Below, piece after piece: positions 29,703 through 38,804 of a stretch of DNA of 64,000 nucleotides (the first letter of the stretch is position 1; the number at the start of each line of letters is the position of its first letter). The DNA is from Leptospira soteropolitanensis. Its GTDB lineage: Bacteria; Spirochaetota; Leptospiria; Leptospirales; Leptospiraceae. Below the pieces are notes generated by a model that was given only the letters and a program-made list of their open reading frames with translations, made no database searches and was not told where the DNA came from. The DNA lies in NCBI RefSeq assembly GCF_026151655.1, contig NZ_JAMQPN010000002.1, forward strand, positions 620,001 through 684,000. The letters run 5' to 3'. Made by a program: the position numbers and the translations under genes.

Positions 29703-32243
29703 TTATTTCCCTTTGGCCATTAAGAATTTTTCCATAAACTCAGTGATGTCCCGAATGTTACGGTTAATCATCTTACGAAGTTCGGGAGGAATATTTTGTG
29801 ATTTGATGACTCGGTAATAGTTCAAAGCATTTTTTAACATCTTACGACGAGCAAACTCTTGAGCCTTCATTAACATTGGTTTGTATTTATAATAGGAGTA
29901 TTCCATAATCGAATAATTCTTCGACAAACGGAATGCATGTGGGATCTTTCCAAAGTCATAAGTCAGCGTTAAAAAAGGTGCATCATCGGCTTCGGGAGGT
30001 TTTAGTTCCAAAACCCCGTGGATGATTTTTTCTGGTTCCTCTTCTGTGGCTTTTTCTGCCATCTCATCCAGAGGGATGGGAGATTCTTCCTCGGCAATTT
30101 CCCCTAGGTTTCCATCGACAATTTCAATTTCAGGAGCTTCTGCATCCTCAAAGGAAGGCCCTTCCTCTTCTTCTGGTAATCCAGCCTCTTCTCTCTTTTT
30201 TCGTTCTCGAAAGACTTCATCAGCGTCGGGAAGACCAATCCTTAAATCTTCACTAGTAAGCGGACGGTTTGTGAGTTCCACCTGGATTGGTACATCTGTT
30301 TCAATGATGGTTTCAGATTTATTGGAATCCGCTTGTTCTTTGGGCTCAGATTTTGGTTTTATTAATTTATCAGTTTGGGGATCAACAGGATCCGGGAGTT
30401 CTAATTCCTTACGGAGAGAATCAGTTGTTGCCTCCAACCAATTGGGTTCTTCCTCTAACGAACGTTCATGGGGATGAAGTTGCGGTTCTTTTTCATCTCG
30501 ACGTAAATCATTCGGATCAGGAAGATTAATTGTTTCAAGTCCCCAATCTTCGGAAAGTTTGAAGTTTGGTTGGTCAGGAAAGTATGGTTTTAGTAAATCG
30601 TTGAGAGAAGTTTCTTCGCCTTGCGCTTCTAGTTCTTTTGCTTTTTTTTCTATTTTCTTTAGCGCTTGGTTTTTTAAAAACTCTTCCCTCTCATGGAATC
30701 GGTCTTTTTTCCTTCGATCTTCCCCTGACCTTCGATCCTTCCTACCGGCAAGATTCGTTCGTCTATCTGGATTTTTCCTTCTTTCTTCTCCAGACCTTCG
30801 ATCAACTAGTGGAAGATCCTTAAACTGTTTCCAGTCGCTCGAGAAAAAAGTATCTTCTGGAAGATCAAGTTCAGATACATCTTTTTTTGAAATTTGATCA
30901 GCTAGCGCTTGTAAATCGATAGGTTTTTTAGGAAATCCAGCTTGACCAGGACTTCCAGAAACTCCGGGCAATCCGGGTTGGCCCTGTATATCAGGAGGAA
31001 CATAAAAAGGTCCCACAATTCCTGAACCTGGCGGTGCCATAGGAGTCCCAGGGAGAGCGCCAGCAAGACCACCGCTCGTCAAACCTTGGTTTAACGATTG
31101 TAAGAGTTGGTCTTGGTTTTGGATGACTTTGGGATCAAATCCTGGAGCTTGCGGGGAAGATTGTAGAAATTGATAAACGATGGGATGGACTAACTGGTTT
31201 CCCCCTGCCACATTTTGATTTACTTGAGGAGTGGAAATGGGGGTCTCGACCGGTGGTTTCCCTCCTTGTTGTGGAGTTTCCATCCTATTTGGAGGGATAA
31301 TGGGCGCTGGAGATCCAACATTTTGTGAAGGCAGTTGGGGCGATTGAGGGAAGTTAGGCGGTTGCGAACTTTGGGCAAATTGAATGGCCCTTGCAATTGA
31401 TTCTGCAAATAGTTCCGAAACTTCCTTCAATGCAGAAACAAGATCTGTTAAATCTTTGTCAGGTTTTGTTTGTCCGCCGGATTTAGAATCCTTCTTTTTA
31501 GGTTTCTCAACCTTACCAGGTTCCCCTCCTTTTTCCGGTGGAGGGTTATCTTCTAAAAACTCCTCTAAATCCTGAATATTCTTCTTAATTTTTTCTTTGA
31601 TCTCTTGGTCAGGAATCCGGTTCCCTGTCCTTTCAAAAATCTCAATCGCTTCTTCGACTTGTTCAGCTTCCACAAGTGCTTCTGCATTAAGAAGTGGCCT
31701 TCTATGAAAGGAATACTTCGAGTTTTTGGAGATGATATCATCGGCAGAAAAACTAATGTCAGGTTTTTCTCTTCTCTGTCTTTCACCGGATGAGGATGAT
31801 TCGGAACTTTCTTCTCCAAACTCACCTAACGGAAGATCGCTGAGAGATTTAGGAGCTTTTTGTTTTTCCCTTCTACCACTCCTTCCTTGTTTTGGTTCTT
31901 TCTCAGAACTTGCAACATCAGACTCATTTTTTTCATAATCATCGTCTGTTTCAAAATCCAATCCTCTTTCCGAAAGAGGTTTTGGTTTAGATTTAGGTTC
32001 TTTAGGATCTGTTTGGAAATTTAATTCCTGCCCCCGACCACCTTTCGTTTGCCTTTCTATTTTGGGTTGTTTTGGTCTCGGTTGTGTTTCTTCAATTTCT
32101 TCGGCCTGTTTTTGTTTTTGTCTTCGTCTCTGCCTAGGACTTAGATCTTGACTAGGCCGTGTTCCCCCCTCGCTCCCAGCGATCTCCTTGAGGTCGGCAC
32201 CTGTGCCGGAAAGACCGAGTAACATCATAAGGGTGGTTAACAT
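29703..32243 (-). CDS. Large low-complexity protein with two related helical modules
   Basis: 846 residues, no family recognised. Long charged and Pro-rich regions dominate. Noted parts: a module at 177-232 (YSFHRRPLLNAEAL ... IKKNIQDLEEFLED) that is repeated in diverged form at 784-840 (YYKYKPMLMKAQEF ... INRNIRDITEFMEKF); a Pro/Gln-rich centre (330-410); a collagen-like Gly-Pro stretch (GQPGLPGVSGSPGQAG); and an Arg-rich repeat DRRSGEERR...DRRSGEDRR. A short hydrophobic N-terminus (LTTLMMLLGLSG) might be a weak signal or anchor. The start at 32243 has no clear ribosome-binding site. Confidence 0.7.
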   Translation of the reverse strand: MLTTLMMLLGLSGTGADLKEIAGSEGGTRPSQDLSPRQRRRQKQKQAEEIEETQPRPKQPKIERQTKGGRGQELNFQTDPKEPKSKPKPLSERGLDFETDDDYEKNESDVASSEKEPKQGRSGRREKQKAPKSLSDLPLGEFGEESSESSSSGERQRREKPDISFSADDIISKNSKYSFHRRPLLNAEALVEAEQVEEAIEIFERTGNRIPDQEIKEKIKKNIQDLEEFLEDNPPPEKGGEPGKVEKPKKKDSKSGGQTKPDKDLTDLVSALKEVSELFAESIARAIQFAQSSQPPNFPQSPQLPSQNVGSPAPIIPPNRMETPQQGGKPPVETPISTPQVNQNVAGGNQLVHPIVYQFLQSSPQAPGFDPKVIQNQDQLLQSLNQGLTSGGLAGALPGTPMAPPGSGIVGPFYVPPDIQGQPGLPGVSGSPGQAGFPKKPIDLQALADQISKKDVSELDLPEDTFFSSDWKQFKDLPLVDRRSGEERRKNPDRRTNLAGRKDRRSGEDRRKKDRFHEREEFLKNQALKKIEKKAKELEAQGEETSLNDLLKPYFPDQPNFKLSEDWGLETINLPDPNDLRRDEKEPQLHPHERSLEEEPNWLEATTDSLRKELELPDPVDPQTDKLIKPKSEPKEQADSNKSETIIETDVPIQVELTNRPLTSEDLRIGLPDADEVFRERKKREEAGLPEEEEGPSFEDAEAPEIEIVDGNLGEIAEEESPIPLDEMAEKATEEEPEKIIHGVLELKPPEADDAPFLTLTYDFGKIPHAFRLSKNYSIMEYSYYKYKPMLMKAQEFARRKMLKNALNYYRVIKSQNIPPELRKMINRNIRDITEFMEKFLMAKGK

Positions 32244-32405
32244 AAAAGGGTTCTATTCTTTATTTTCGAGGTTTACTATGCAGTAACTTTAGGTATAATC
32301 AAAGAATATTCAATTTCCTAGCATTTTCCGGGGCATTTTCAGCCAAAATGACCGCAAGTTCTTTTTCTGCTTGACACAAGAGAAATTCTTGCGTTTCATG
32401 GTGGC

Positions 32406-32810
32406 ATGAAATCCGTTGCGAAAAAAAATCTCAGCTTTGCTTCCTCACCGGACAATGCAGACGGGTTGCAGTTAAAAATCACCTTCGACGAAGACACAAA
32501 AACTGCCTTCGGTGATTACACCTGCCCCGAAAAATACCAGGGTTTACCAGATCAAATCCACCCAGGGATTATTTCTACCATCTTGGATGAAATCATGGTT
32601 AAGATCAACGAAGCGATGAATTTCGAAACCACAACAGGTGAACTCACCATTCGTTTTTTGCAACCAGCAAAAGTGAATGAGCCATTACACTTACGTGGTT
32701 GGTTTGTGAAAAAGAATAAAAAAATCATAGAAAACCGTGCTGAAATAGAAAATGAGATCGGCAAAATAGTGGCCCGCGGAAAAGGTAAATATATCGAAGC
32801 TGAAGACTGA
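32406..32810 (+). CDS. Hotdog-fold thioesterase-like protein (PaaI/4HBT type)
   Basis: 134 residues. The hotdog pattern is clear: [21 protein letters not shown] (HxGxxxxxxDE with Asp/Glu as catalytic candidates), [23 protein letters not shown] and [10 protein letters not shown]. Probably hydrolyses an acyl-CoA thioester in the cytoplasm. It is followed immediately by the tRNA-Leu gene on the same strand. TTGACA at 32367-32372 is a possible -35 box, with a poor -10 (TTTCAT) 17 nt on. Confidence 0.8.
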   Translation: MKSVAKKNLSFASSPDNADGLQLKITFDEDTKTAFGDYTCPEKYQGLPDQIHPGIISTILDEIMVKINEAMNFETTTGELTIRFLQPAKVNEPLHLRGWFVKKNKKIIENRAEIENEIGKIVARGKGKYIEAED

Positions 32811-32814
32811 TTAT

Positions 32815-32901
32815 GCCGATGTGGTGGAATTGGTAGACGCAGTGGATTCAAAATCCACCGATGGTAACATCATGCCGGTTCGATTCCGGCCATCGGTACC
32901 A
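32815..32901 (+). tRNA. tRNA-Leu (anticodon CAA)
   Basis: Class II tRNA with acceptor arms GCCGATG / CATCGGT, D-arm GGTGGAATTGGTAGACGC, anticodon stem-loop GTGGA-TTCAAAA-TCCAC (CAA), a variable arm (GATGGTAACATC) and T-arm CCGGTTCGATTCCGG. The 3' CCA is encoded. It reads UUG codons. Base pair 1-72 is G-U. Confidence 0.95.
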
Positions 32902-32909
32902 ACAGTAAT

Positions 32910-33683
32910 TTAGTTCGAACTCCTCTCACAAGCCTTTAGATAAAAATCTTCTTCGATTCTGTCTATGGCTTGTAAGATAAGGTGAATTTCCTCTTTGTTC
33001 ATCTCATCAAAGATTTTCCTTCCCTCTTTTAAAATGGCAACTCCTAACGAAATTCCTTTTCGATCTTCCTCTGTATATAGACTTCCTTTTGATTCCATCT
33101 TTAGAAGAATGTCTTCCATAATCAGAATGATCTTTCGGATGAGTTCTGCATCCGAAAATACTTTAAAAAGTGCACCGATGTCTTTTCTGAAAGCATCTGC
33201 TTTTTCTTTTTCAACCTTTGAGATTAGAAATTCCATCGCAAACTCGGAATTGAGTAAACCAACTTGATTTTCATGACGGTCAAGCTCCAATACAAGTTCT
33301 TCTTCAAACTGATGGGCTGTTACATAGGAATGTAAAGCAGCAAGTCCCGCTCTTAGTGCCATAGGAAAGTGTTTTCCAAATCGAAAGATAGACATTGCTA
33401 AATTCCCAAGGATTCCCCAAATTTTTGTGGGATGATTCACAAATCCAGATAACGCATCAAAGGCGGAATCGAGCTCCTTTCTTTTGGAATACTCTGGATA
33501 CAGATATTCCAAAAAAAATTGTAGTAATTGATCTATTTTGATTCGAGATATAGAACTAAACTCTGGATAAAGTTTCAAATTTTCCGGCGAATATCTTTTT
33601 TGCAGAGAGTTTTGATACATTTCAATCAGCTCTCGAAAGAGTGGATGGTTTAATACTTTGGAAGATTCTTTTTTTGGCTTCAT
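32910..33683 (-). CDS. Hypothetical helical protein
   Basis: 257 residues from ATG33683, entirely alpha-helical by composition, no signal peptide or membrane helix, no family recognised. Segments such as FRFGKHFPMALRAGLAALHSYVTAHQFEEELVLELDRHE and GVAILKEGRKIFDEMNKEEIHLILQAIDRIEEDF suggest a bundle. The start is chosen because it lies 19 nt after the amidase stop; in-frame ATGs at 33716 and 33731 lie inside the amidase gene. Probably co-transcribed with the amidase. Confidence 0.6.
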   Translation of the reverse strand: MKPKKESSKVLNHPLFRELIEMYQNSLQKRYSPENLKLYPEFSSISRIKIDQLLQFFLEYLYPEYSKRKELDSAFDALSGFVNHPTKIWGILGNLAMSIFRFGKHFPMALRAGLAALHSYVTAHQFEEELVLELDRHENQVGLLNSEFAMEFLISKVEKEKADAFRKDIGALFKVFSDAELIRKIILIMEDILLKMESKGSLYTEEDRKGISLGVAILKEGRKIFDEMNKEEIHLILQAIDRIEEDFYLKACERSSN

Positions 33684-33702
33684 ACTTTTTTCTAAGGACA
33701 AA

Positions 33703-35052
33703 TTATAAAACCTCATCAAAATAAGTTTCATAACGTTCCCAGTTTACCTTTTTACCTTTCGGTTGATAAGGGAGGTTTGCGTTTTTTTTAACATCCAAAC
33801 CGACAAACAATGAATAAATACCTACAGCAAGGGAGATGGCTGTTTCTTTTTTGTTTTGAGTTAAATACTTCATATCTCGGCTTCGATTTACATATCCAAT
33901 TTCAATAAAGGCGCATAGTGCGTTGATATAGGTAGGTAAACTATATGTCGAAATATAGGGTTTTTGAATTGGACCAAGCTCTGGGTAAGGCGAATTTTTT
34001 TCTTTCAATTGAACAGGCAAACCATATTGAACAAAACGCATCAGTTCCTTAGTTACATAATGATTATCACCACCAAAACCTTCTTTCCCTCCTTCCCTTC
34101 TCCATTCCTCTTTTTTACCTTTCTCCCTCTCCCAAAATTTACCAGTCTCTAAAAAGGATTCATGGTTTGTGGCATAAGGCCCAGGTTTTCCAATTTGTTT
34201 CTCCCAATTGGATTCATCAGCATAACGCCAACTAATCATATTTTGACGGTAACCTTCAAACTTAGATAGATCTGTATCTTTTCCGTTTTTTTTAGACCAA
34301 TACCCGTGAAAATAAATCCAAGTATCAGCAATCGCATTTTCCAATTTAGACCAACCCGATTGGAAAATTAGCCACTCCGACCAAGGACCATTCGTAAAAC
34401 CATTTGGTGAACTTTTCTTTTCAGAGATTTTTTTTAATTTAGAAAAAGTTTTATAGCCAGGAGTGAGAACCGCCCCCATTCCCCCTGTTTGTCCTTTGCT
34501 CGCAGGATTCAAATGTAAGGACAAAACAAGTTGCGGTTTTAATTCATTGATTTTGGAAAGTCTACCTTTTCGCCTCACGCCTGTTTTTGGATCAGGGAAG
34601 TCATACAAACGGTAAGCTGCATTAGGATCATCTGAGTTTGGGTCATCGTCAAAGGATGATTCGCGGGTAAGTTTACTCTCTAAGATCACCCTTTGAAAAT
34701 CTGATTTTTTAGAGAAGAGTTTTAGGTAACCTTCAAATTCTTTCCAACCGGCTTCTGTTTCAGTAAGTTTTAGGATCTTATGGACTTCTTTTGCTAAATC
34801 AAGAACAACCTTTCTCTCTGTGATATTTCCGTGTTCTGTTCCTTGTTTGTAAGTTTCTAAGTAAGTTTGAGTGATACTATCATATTTGTCTCCATGTTGT
34901 GCTTTGGGATCTTTGGCAATTCCTCCGTGACCAGGATCCACAACAATCCGAAAGACAGGTACAGCTTCCAGAGAAAAGGAAATAAATGCAAACCAGAGAA
35001 TGAGTATAGATTTATGTAAGTTTAGAGAGGATAAAAAGACCACGATGGTCAT
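33703..35052 (-). CDS. N-acetylmuramoyl-L-alanine amidase (Amidase_3)
   Basis: Zinc amidase that cuts the amide bond between muramic acid and L-Ala in the periplasm. FRIVVDPGHGG contains the first His ligand, TERKVVLDLAKEV the Glu and LVLSLHLNPA (SxHxN) the third ligand. The catalytic core is interrupted by unusually long insertions (449 residues against about 200 for the bare domain). An N-terminal hydrophobic stretch (ILILWFAFISFSLEAV) is a signal peptide. The start is uncertain: ATG35052 overlaps a 26-bp palindrome; GTG35043 with GGAG 10 nt upstream is an alternative. Confidence 0.82.
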   Translation of the reverse strand: MTIVVFLSSLNLHKSILILWFAFISFSLEAVPVFRIVVDPGHGGIAKDPKAQHGDKYDSITQTYLETYKQGTEHGNITERKVVLDLAKEVHKILKLTETEAGWKEFEGYLKLFSKKSDFQRVILESKLTRESSFDDDPNSDDPNAAYRLYDFPDPKTGVRRKGRLSKINELKPQLVLSLHLNPASKGQTGGMGAVLTPGYKTFSKLKKISEKKSSPNGFTNGPWSEWLIFQSGWSKLENAIADTWIYFHGYWSKKNGKDTDLSKFEGYRQNMISWRYADESNWEKQIGKPGPYATNHESFLETGKFWEREKGKKEEWRREGGKEGFGGDNHYVTKELMRFVQYGLPVQLKEKNSPYPELGPIQKPYISTYSLPTYINALCAFIEIGYVNRSRDMKYLTQNKKETAISLAVGIYSLFVGLDVKKNANLPYQPKGKKVNWERYETYFDEVL

Positions 35053-35077
35053 TCTCCGTTCACTAGTGAACGGAGAA
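35052..35077. promoter_or_regulatory. 26-bp perfect palindrome at the amidase start
   Basis: Two exact 13-nt arms (half-site TTCTCCGTTCACT) with no spacer, between the gene ending at 35095 and the amidase. In RNA it folds into an 11-bp hairpin with a CUAG loop whose 3' arm contains the GGAG that would serve the amidase start. No T-tract follows, so it is not a typical terminator. It may be an operator or a translational hairpin. Confidence 0.6.
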
Positions 35078-35094
35078 AAGAAAAAGTTTATGTT

Positions 35095-35847
35095 CTATTT
35101 TGTACTTTGCTGTTGCCCAAAGATTTGGTTTCTATTATCACTTAAGTCTTTTCCGTATTTATCGGAGATGGCTTTTTTGTCAGCATCAGATTCTTTAAAG
35201 TCGGAGAGAATTTTGATTCCGTAATCTTTTGCAATTCGGTAATGAACGATCGAATCGTAAAATCTATCCTCGCGTGACATATCGGTAGCCAGTCCCATTT
35301 GTCCGTAGGCAATACGAAGTTTTTGTTGGGCCTCCGCGATTTCGCGGTAAGGAATGATGACTTTAGATCCTTCCCCAGAATTTTCTACAAGTTGAGCTTG
35401 TTCTTGGTTTGTGATCACATCCGCACATTCAGCAAGAAGGTTTTGTGTTTTCGTATCGTAATTTTTTGCAAATTTTCCAAGAAGATTCGTAATGTCTTTT
35501 TCTAATGCGACCATCGCTTTTCCAGAAGCAATATAAGCCCTGCGGTAGTAATAACGCAATACCACTTGGTAGTCTTTTCTGATTTTTTCTAAGGCTGTTT
35601 TAGAATCAGGAACTTCGTCCCCAAAATTAGCAGTAACAATAGTTAGAAGTTTAATTGCATTGATAACTCGGTCTTTGTTATTTTCCGAGATATTTTTGTA
35701 TTGTTTGCGTTCTAAGTTATTCCCTTGGTCGAGTTTGTCTAGTTCCTCGAAGGACTCTTTCCCTTTTTCTTGTCCCCCCGACTCCTGGGCTGAGATAGAC
35801 AAAGAAAAGAAACAAAACAAAAGAATGATGAAACTATTTTTTAACAC
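35095..35847 (-). CDS. Periplasmic hypothetical protein
   Basis: 250 residues from GTG35847, with AAGGAG 10 nt upstream. Signal peptide LKNSFIILLFCFFSLSISA with likely cleavage before QESGG. The mature part is helical, charged and rich in Lys, Asp and Gln, with paired Tyr/Arg (VVLRYYYRRAYIASG) and a tail ending GQQQSTK. No family recognised. It is followed by the amidase on the same strand, so an envelope role is plausible. Confidence 0.65.
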   Translation of the reverse strand: MLKNSFIILLFCFFSLSISAQESGGQEKGKESFEELDKLDQGNNLERKQYKNISENNKDRVINAIKLLTIVTANFGDEVPDSKTALEKIRKDYQVVLRYYYRRAYIASGKAMVALEKDITNLLGKFAKNYDTKTQNLLAECADVITNQEQAQLVENSGEGSKVIIPYREIAEAQQKLRIAYGQMGLATDMSREDRFYDSIVHYRIAKDYGIKILSDFKESDADKKAISDKYGKDLSDNRNQIFGQQQSTK

Positions 35848-35905
35848 GAAACTTGTTCTCCTTAAACCAAGGAGCAGATTACCAAAAATTCAGGAGGATT
35901 GACTA

Positions 35906-36565
35906 CTATTTTTTATCCTTTTGAAAAAAGAGTAATCCATCTCCAACGGGATACAAAGTATATCCAGAAACTTGGGATTTCACCTCATCCCAAAGTGCCA
36001 TCACCGCTAAATCAGAAGGTTTTTTCGGATCAGGCTTAAGGACTCGGCCATGCCAGAGCATATTATCAAATAAAAAATAAGATCCCGGTTTTGCTTTCTC
36101 CCATAAAATACGAAAGATTTCAGGATAGGTGATTTTATCACAATCTACAAAAAATAAATCCGAATTCATCCATTCATCATATTCCTTTGCCAAATAATCC
36201 ATTACGGAGTCAGTCACCCGTTTAACATGAATTTGCTCCAATATTCCCATTTTTTTAGCATATCCATCCATTAGGTCCGCCTGTTCTTTATGGCGATCCA
36301 CAGTCACAAACCTTGTCTCTCGTGATCCTTGCGCCATCCAAAGAGTAGAATATCCAAGCCCTGTTCCTAATTCCAAAATTTGTTTGGGCCTAACGAGAGA
36401 AACTAAATGAGATAAAACTGCCCCAGTGGCTGCAGTTACTATGGGAATATTTTTCTCTTTGGCATAAGTTTCCATTTCTGCAAAAACAGAATTCGGTTTG
36501 TATACAAGACTAGAATCAATATATGGCTCCAAATCTGGAATGTAAATGCTTGGCCTTGGTTTCAT
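35906..36565 (-). CDS. O-methyltransferase, SAM-dependent (Methyltransf_3 type)
   Basis: 219 residues, class I methyltransferase. Motif I ILELGTGLGYSTLWMA, acidic loop VTVDRHKEQ, FFVDCDKITYPEIF (metal Asp region of catechol-type O-methyltransferases) and FLFDNMLWHGRV. Related enzymes methylate catechols or caffeoyl-CoA-like acceptors using a divalent metal; the acceptor here is unknown. The 5' end overlaps the stop of the metallo-hydrolase gene (ATGA). Confidence 0.88.
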   Translation of the reverse strand: MKPRPSIYIPDLEPYIDSSLVYKPNSVFAEMETYAKEKNIPIVTAATGAVLSHLVSLVRPKQILELGTGLGYSTLWMAQGSRETRFVTVDRHKEQADLMDGYAKKMGILEQIHVKRVTDSVMDYLAKEYDEWMNSDLFFVDCDKITYPEIFRILWEKAKPGSYFLFDNMLWHGRVLKPDPKKPSDLAVMALWDEVKSQVSGYTLYPVGDGLLFFQKDKK

Positions 36566-37401
36566 GACTTAGGAGGTAAAAATAAAGAAATTCTATCTTT
36601 TAAAATTGACGGAACTTTTTTACGAACAAGGTCGTTTAACTCTCGATAACTATAACGTTTAGAAGGGTGAATCAAGACAATGGCTTCATTCTCAAATAGG
36701 GAGGCATGTGCTACGATTTCATCAAAATGAGTATGTCCCCATTCCCGTGCCCTGTTCACATCTCTTTTGTCACAAAAGTAAGTACATTCCATAAAGAGTA
36801 TTTTACTTTTACGAACATCTTCATTTTCTAATACGTATTCTATTTTTGTATCCCCAGAAAATGAAACGTAAGGTAGAGAAACTTCTTCTGTCGGATCTTC
36901 TCCCAAATCTTTTTTATTTCGGATCTCTTCGGAACTTAGACTCGTCCATTCTTTCTTAAGTTTTCGTTTCGTTTCATATACAGTATAACCTTGGGATGGA
37001 ACTCTATGGAAACTTTCCCAAGGTTTAAAAAAATATCCGGGTTTCAATTCAACCCTGTCTCCATAATTCAACCCAATGAGTTCACAAGAATATTCAAAAT
37101 CTTCAATTTCCGAATATAGTTTTAAAATTTGGGACATCTTTGGTTCCAAAGATTTAGGAAGATAAATTTTGGGAACAGGTAATTTACGAAGGCTTCTTTG
37201 CGATACATAGTATGGAATTCCACAAGAATGGTCCAGATGGGCATGGGATAATAAAATCCTTCCTATATGAATTTTATCAGGATTGATAAATCCGAAATCA
37301 AACATAAAATCAAGCGAAGGACAAATGATGGACGTCCGAATCCCTCCTTCGGAAAGTCCTTCAAACTTGGTTCCTTTGTATTCAAAACTTGCTGTTAACA
37401 T
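36562..37401 (-). CDS. Metallo-beta-lactamase-fold hydrolase, RNase Z-like
   Basis: 279 residues. Zinc motif HAHLDHSCGIPYYV (HxHxDH), VSFSGDTKIEYV, MECTYFCD, and GHTHFDEIVAHA and LIHPSKRY near the C-terminus, an arrangement like RNase Z and ElaC relatives. It may process RNA 3' ends or hydrolyse another phosphoester or ester. Start ATG37401 shares its A with the stop of the M16 gene upstream (TGATG), so translation is coupled. Confidence 0.82.
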   Translation of the reverse strand: MLTASFEYKGTKFEGLSEGGIRTSIICPSLDFMFDFGFINPDKIHIGRILLSHAHLDHSCGIPYYVSQRSLRKLPVPKIYLPKSLEPKMSQILKLYSEIEDFEYSCELIGLNYGDRVELKPGYFFKPWESFHRVPSQGYTVYETKRKLKKEWTSLSSEEIRNKKDLGEDPTEEVSLPYVSFSGDTKIEYVLENEDVRKSKILFMECTYFCDKRDVNRAREWGHTHFDEIVAHASLFENEAIVLIHPSKRYSYRELNDLVRKKVPSILKDRISLFLPPKS

Positions 37402-38804
37402 CAATCTTCTGGATTCAAAACTTTAACAGATCCTTTCCAGGAAGATTCTAAAGTTTTAGGTCCCACAACAGTAACAATCAACTTATCTGATTGAAAATAC
37501 AATTTACCAACTCGCTTTAAATCAGAAAGAGTCAGACGATCAATTTCGCTTCTAAAATTTTGTAGGTAACCATCAGGCATTTTATGATCACGTCTGCGCA
37601 CTTCGCTCATAAGTGTCCGTTTATCATCCTCAAATTGAAAAACAAATTGATTGATGATAGCATTTTTGGCACGAACTAATTCCTCTTCTGTAAGTGAATC
37701 AATCAGTTTAGGTTGGATCAGTTCACGCATAAGACTAAGGACTTCCTTTGCCGATTCCGTTTTTGTCATAGCAAAGAATTGAATGGTTCCATAATTTTCC
37801 TGGAATTCCGTATTACTACCTGCGGAATAAGCTAGTCCTCGATTGTTTCGAATCTCCCTCATATAATAGGAGTTAAATCCGCCGGCGCCAATAATATAAT
37901 TTAAAACTTGAATGGCATAAAAATCAGGATGATTGTGTTCTGGAAGGACTCCTATCATGGAAATAAAAGTTTGGTTTACATCCTTTGTTATGAGCCGAAT
38001 TTCCTTACCTTCTTTTTTTACATTTTCTGATAACAGGGAGGGAGTAATTAGTTCCGATTCGCGTTCATCTGTTTTCTCATTGAATTTAGGAAAAAAATTA
38101 TCAAAAGCTTTTAAATCATAATCACCAGTCACAAGGAATCTTCGTTTCTCTGCAGACAAAATCTCTTTTTGAAATTGGACTAAATTTTCCAACGAAAGTG
38201 ATTCCAAGGAAGTTAGCTGCATCGAAGTTCCCAAAAGAGTTCCCCGAAACAAAGACTCTTTTGCTTTCCTAGAACCAAGAGCCGTAGGATTATCATTTCT
38301 GCGTTTGATTTCTTCAGAGAGTTTTCCCTTTGTAGTTTTCATTAAGGACTCATCTAAATTTGGCGCATTAAAAAAGGATTGTATAACGGGAAGAACTTCC
38401 TTTTCCGTGGATTTTAGATAAGCAAAACTAAACATAGTTTTTTCGTAATCAATTGTAACAGAAAAGGTTGCTCCATAAAACTCTAAAGTTTCCAAAAACT
38501 TTTCTTTGGGATAAGTTTTTGATCCCGACAGTTCCCAACTATCTTCCAGTAATCTAGTAATTTCAACTGGTCGTTTTCCTAAATGTTTTTTCCCATGATA
38601 AACATAAAGATCTGCATACACGATAGGGAACTCAGAATTTTTCAAAGAAAAAACTTCAACGCCTGATGGTTGTTTCACGGAACTGATTTTGGGGACTTCA
38701 AACTCTAAAGGTTTGAACTTTAAATCACGAACAAAATCGCCCATCTCCCGTGCAGAAAGGCTAAAAAAACTAATACCTATTAAAAATATAATCTTACTTT
38801 TCAT
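37401..38804 (-). CDS. M16 family peptidase homologue without catalytic motif
   Basis: 467 residues, signal peptide KSKIIFLIGISFFSLSA. Two M16 halves are recognisable, with ILNYIIGAGGFNSYYMREIRNNRGLAYSAGS as the C-terminal half signature. The HxxEH zinc motif is missing (the expected region reads ITRLLEDSWELSGSKTY). It is therefore the partner (alpha-type) subunit of the active M16 peptidase encoded just upstream, with a 4-nt overlap. The pair likely forms a periplasmic heterodimer. Confidence 0.85.
   Translation of the reverse strand: MKSKIIFLIGISFFSLSAREMGDFVRDLKFKPLEFEVPKISSVKQPSGVEVFSLKNSEFPIVYADLYVYHGKKHLGKRPVEITRLLEDSWELSGSKTYPKEKFLETLEFYGATFSVTIDYEKTMFSFAYLKSTEKEVLPVIQSFFNAPNLDESLMKTTKGKLSEEIKRRNDNPTALGSRKAKESLFRGTLLGTSMQLTSLESLSLENLVQFQKEILSAEKRRFLVTGDYDLKAFDNFFPKFNEKTDERESELITPSLLSENVKKEGKEIRLITKDVNQTFISMIGVLPEHNHPDFYAIQVLNYIIGAGGFNSYYMREIRNNRGLAYSAGSNTEFQENYGTIQFFAMTKTESAKEVLSLMRELIQPKLIDSLTEEELVRAKNAIINQFVFQFEDDKRTLMSEVRRRDHKMPDGYLQNFRSEIDRLTLSDLKRVGKLYFQSDKLIVTVVGPKTLESSWKGSVKVLNPED

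Noticed and set aside
30710..30800. Arg-rich repeats DRRSGEERR / DRRSGEDRR looked at as a CRISPR-like or phage repeat
   Set aside because: Repeats are in-frame protein repeats within one gene and diverged at DNA level; no spacers.
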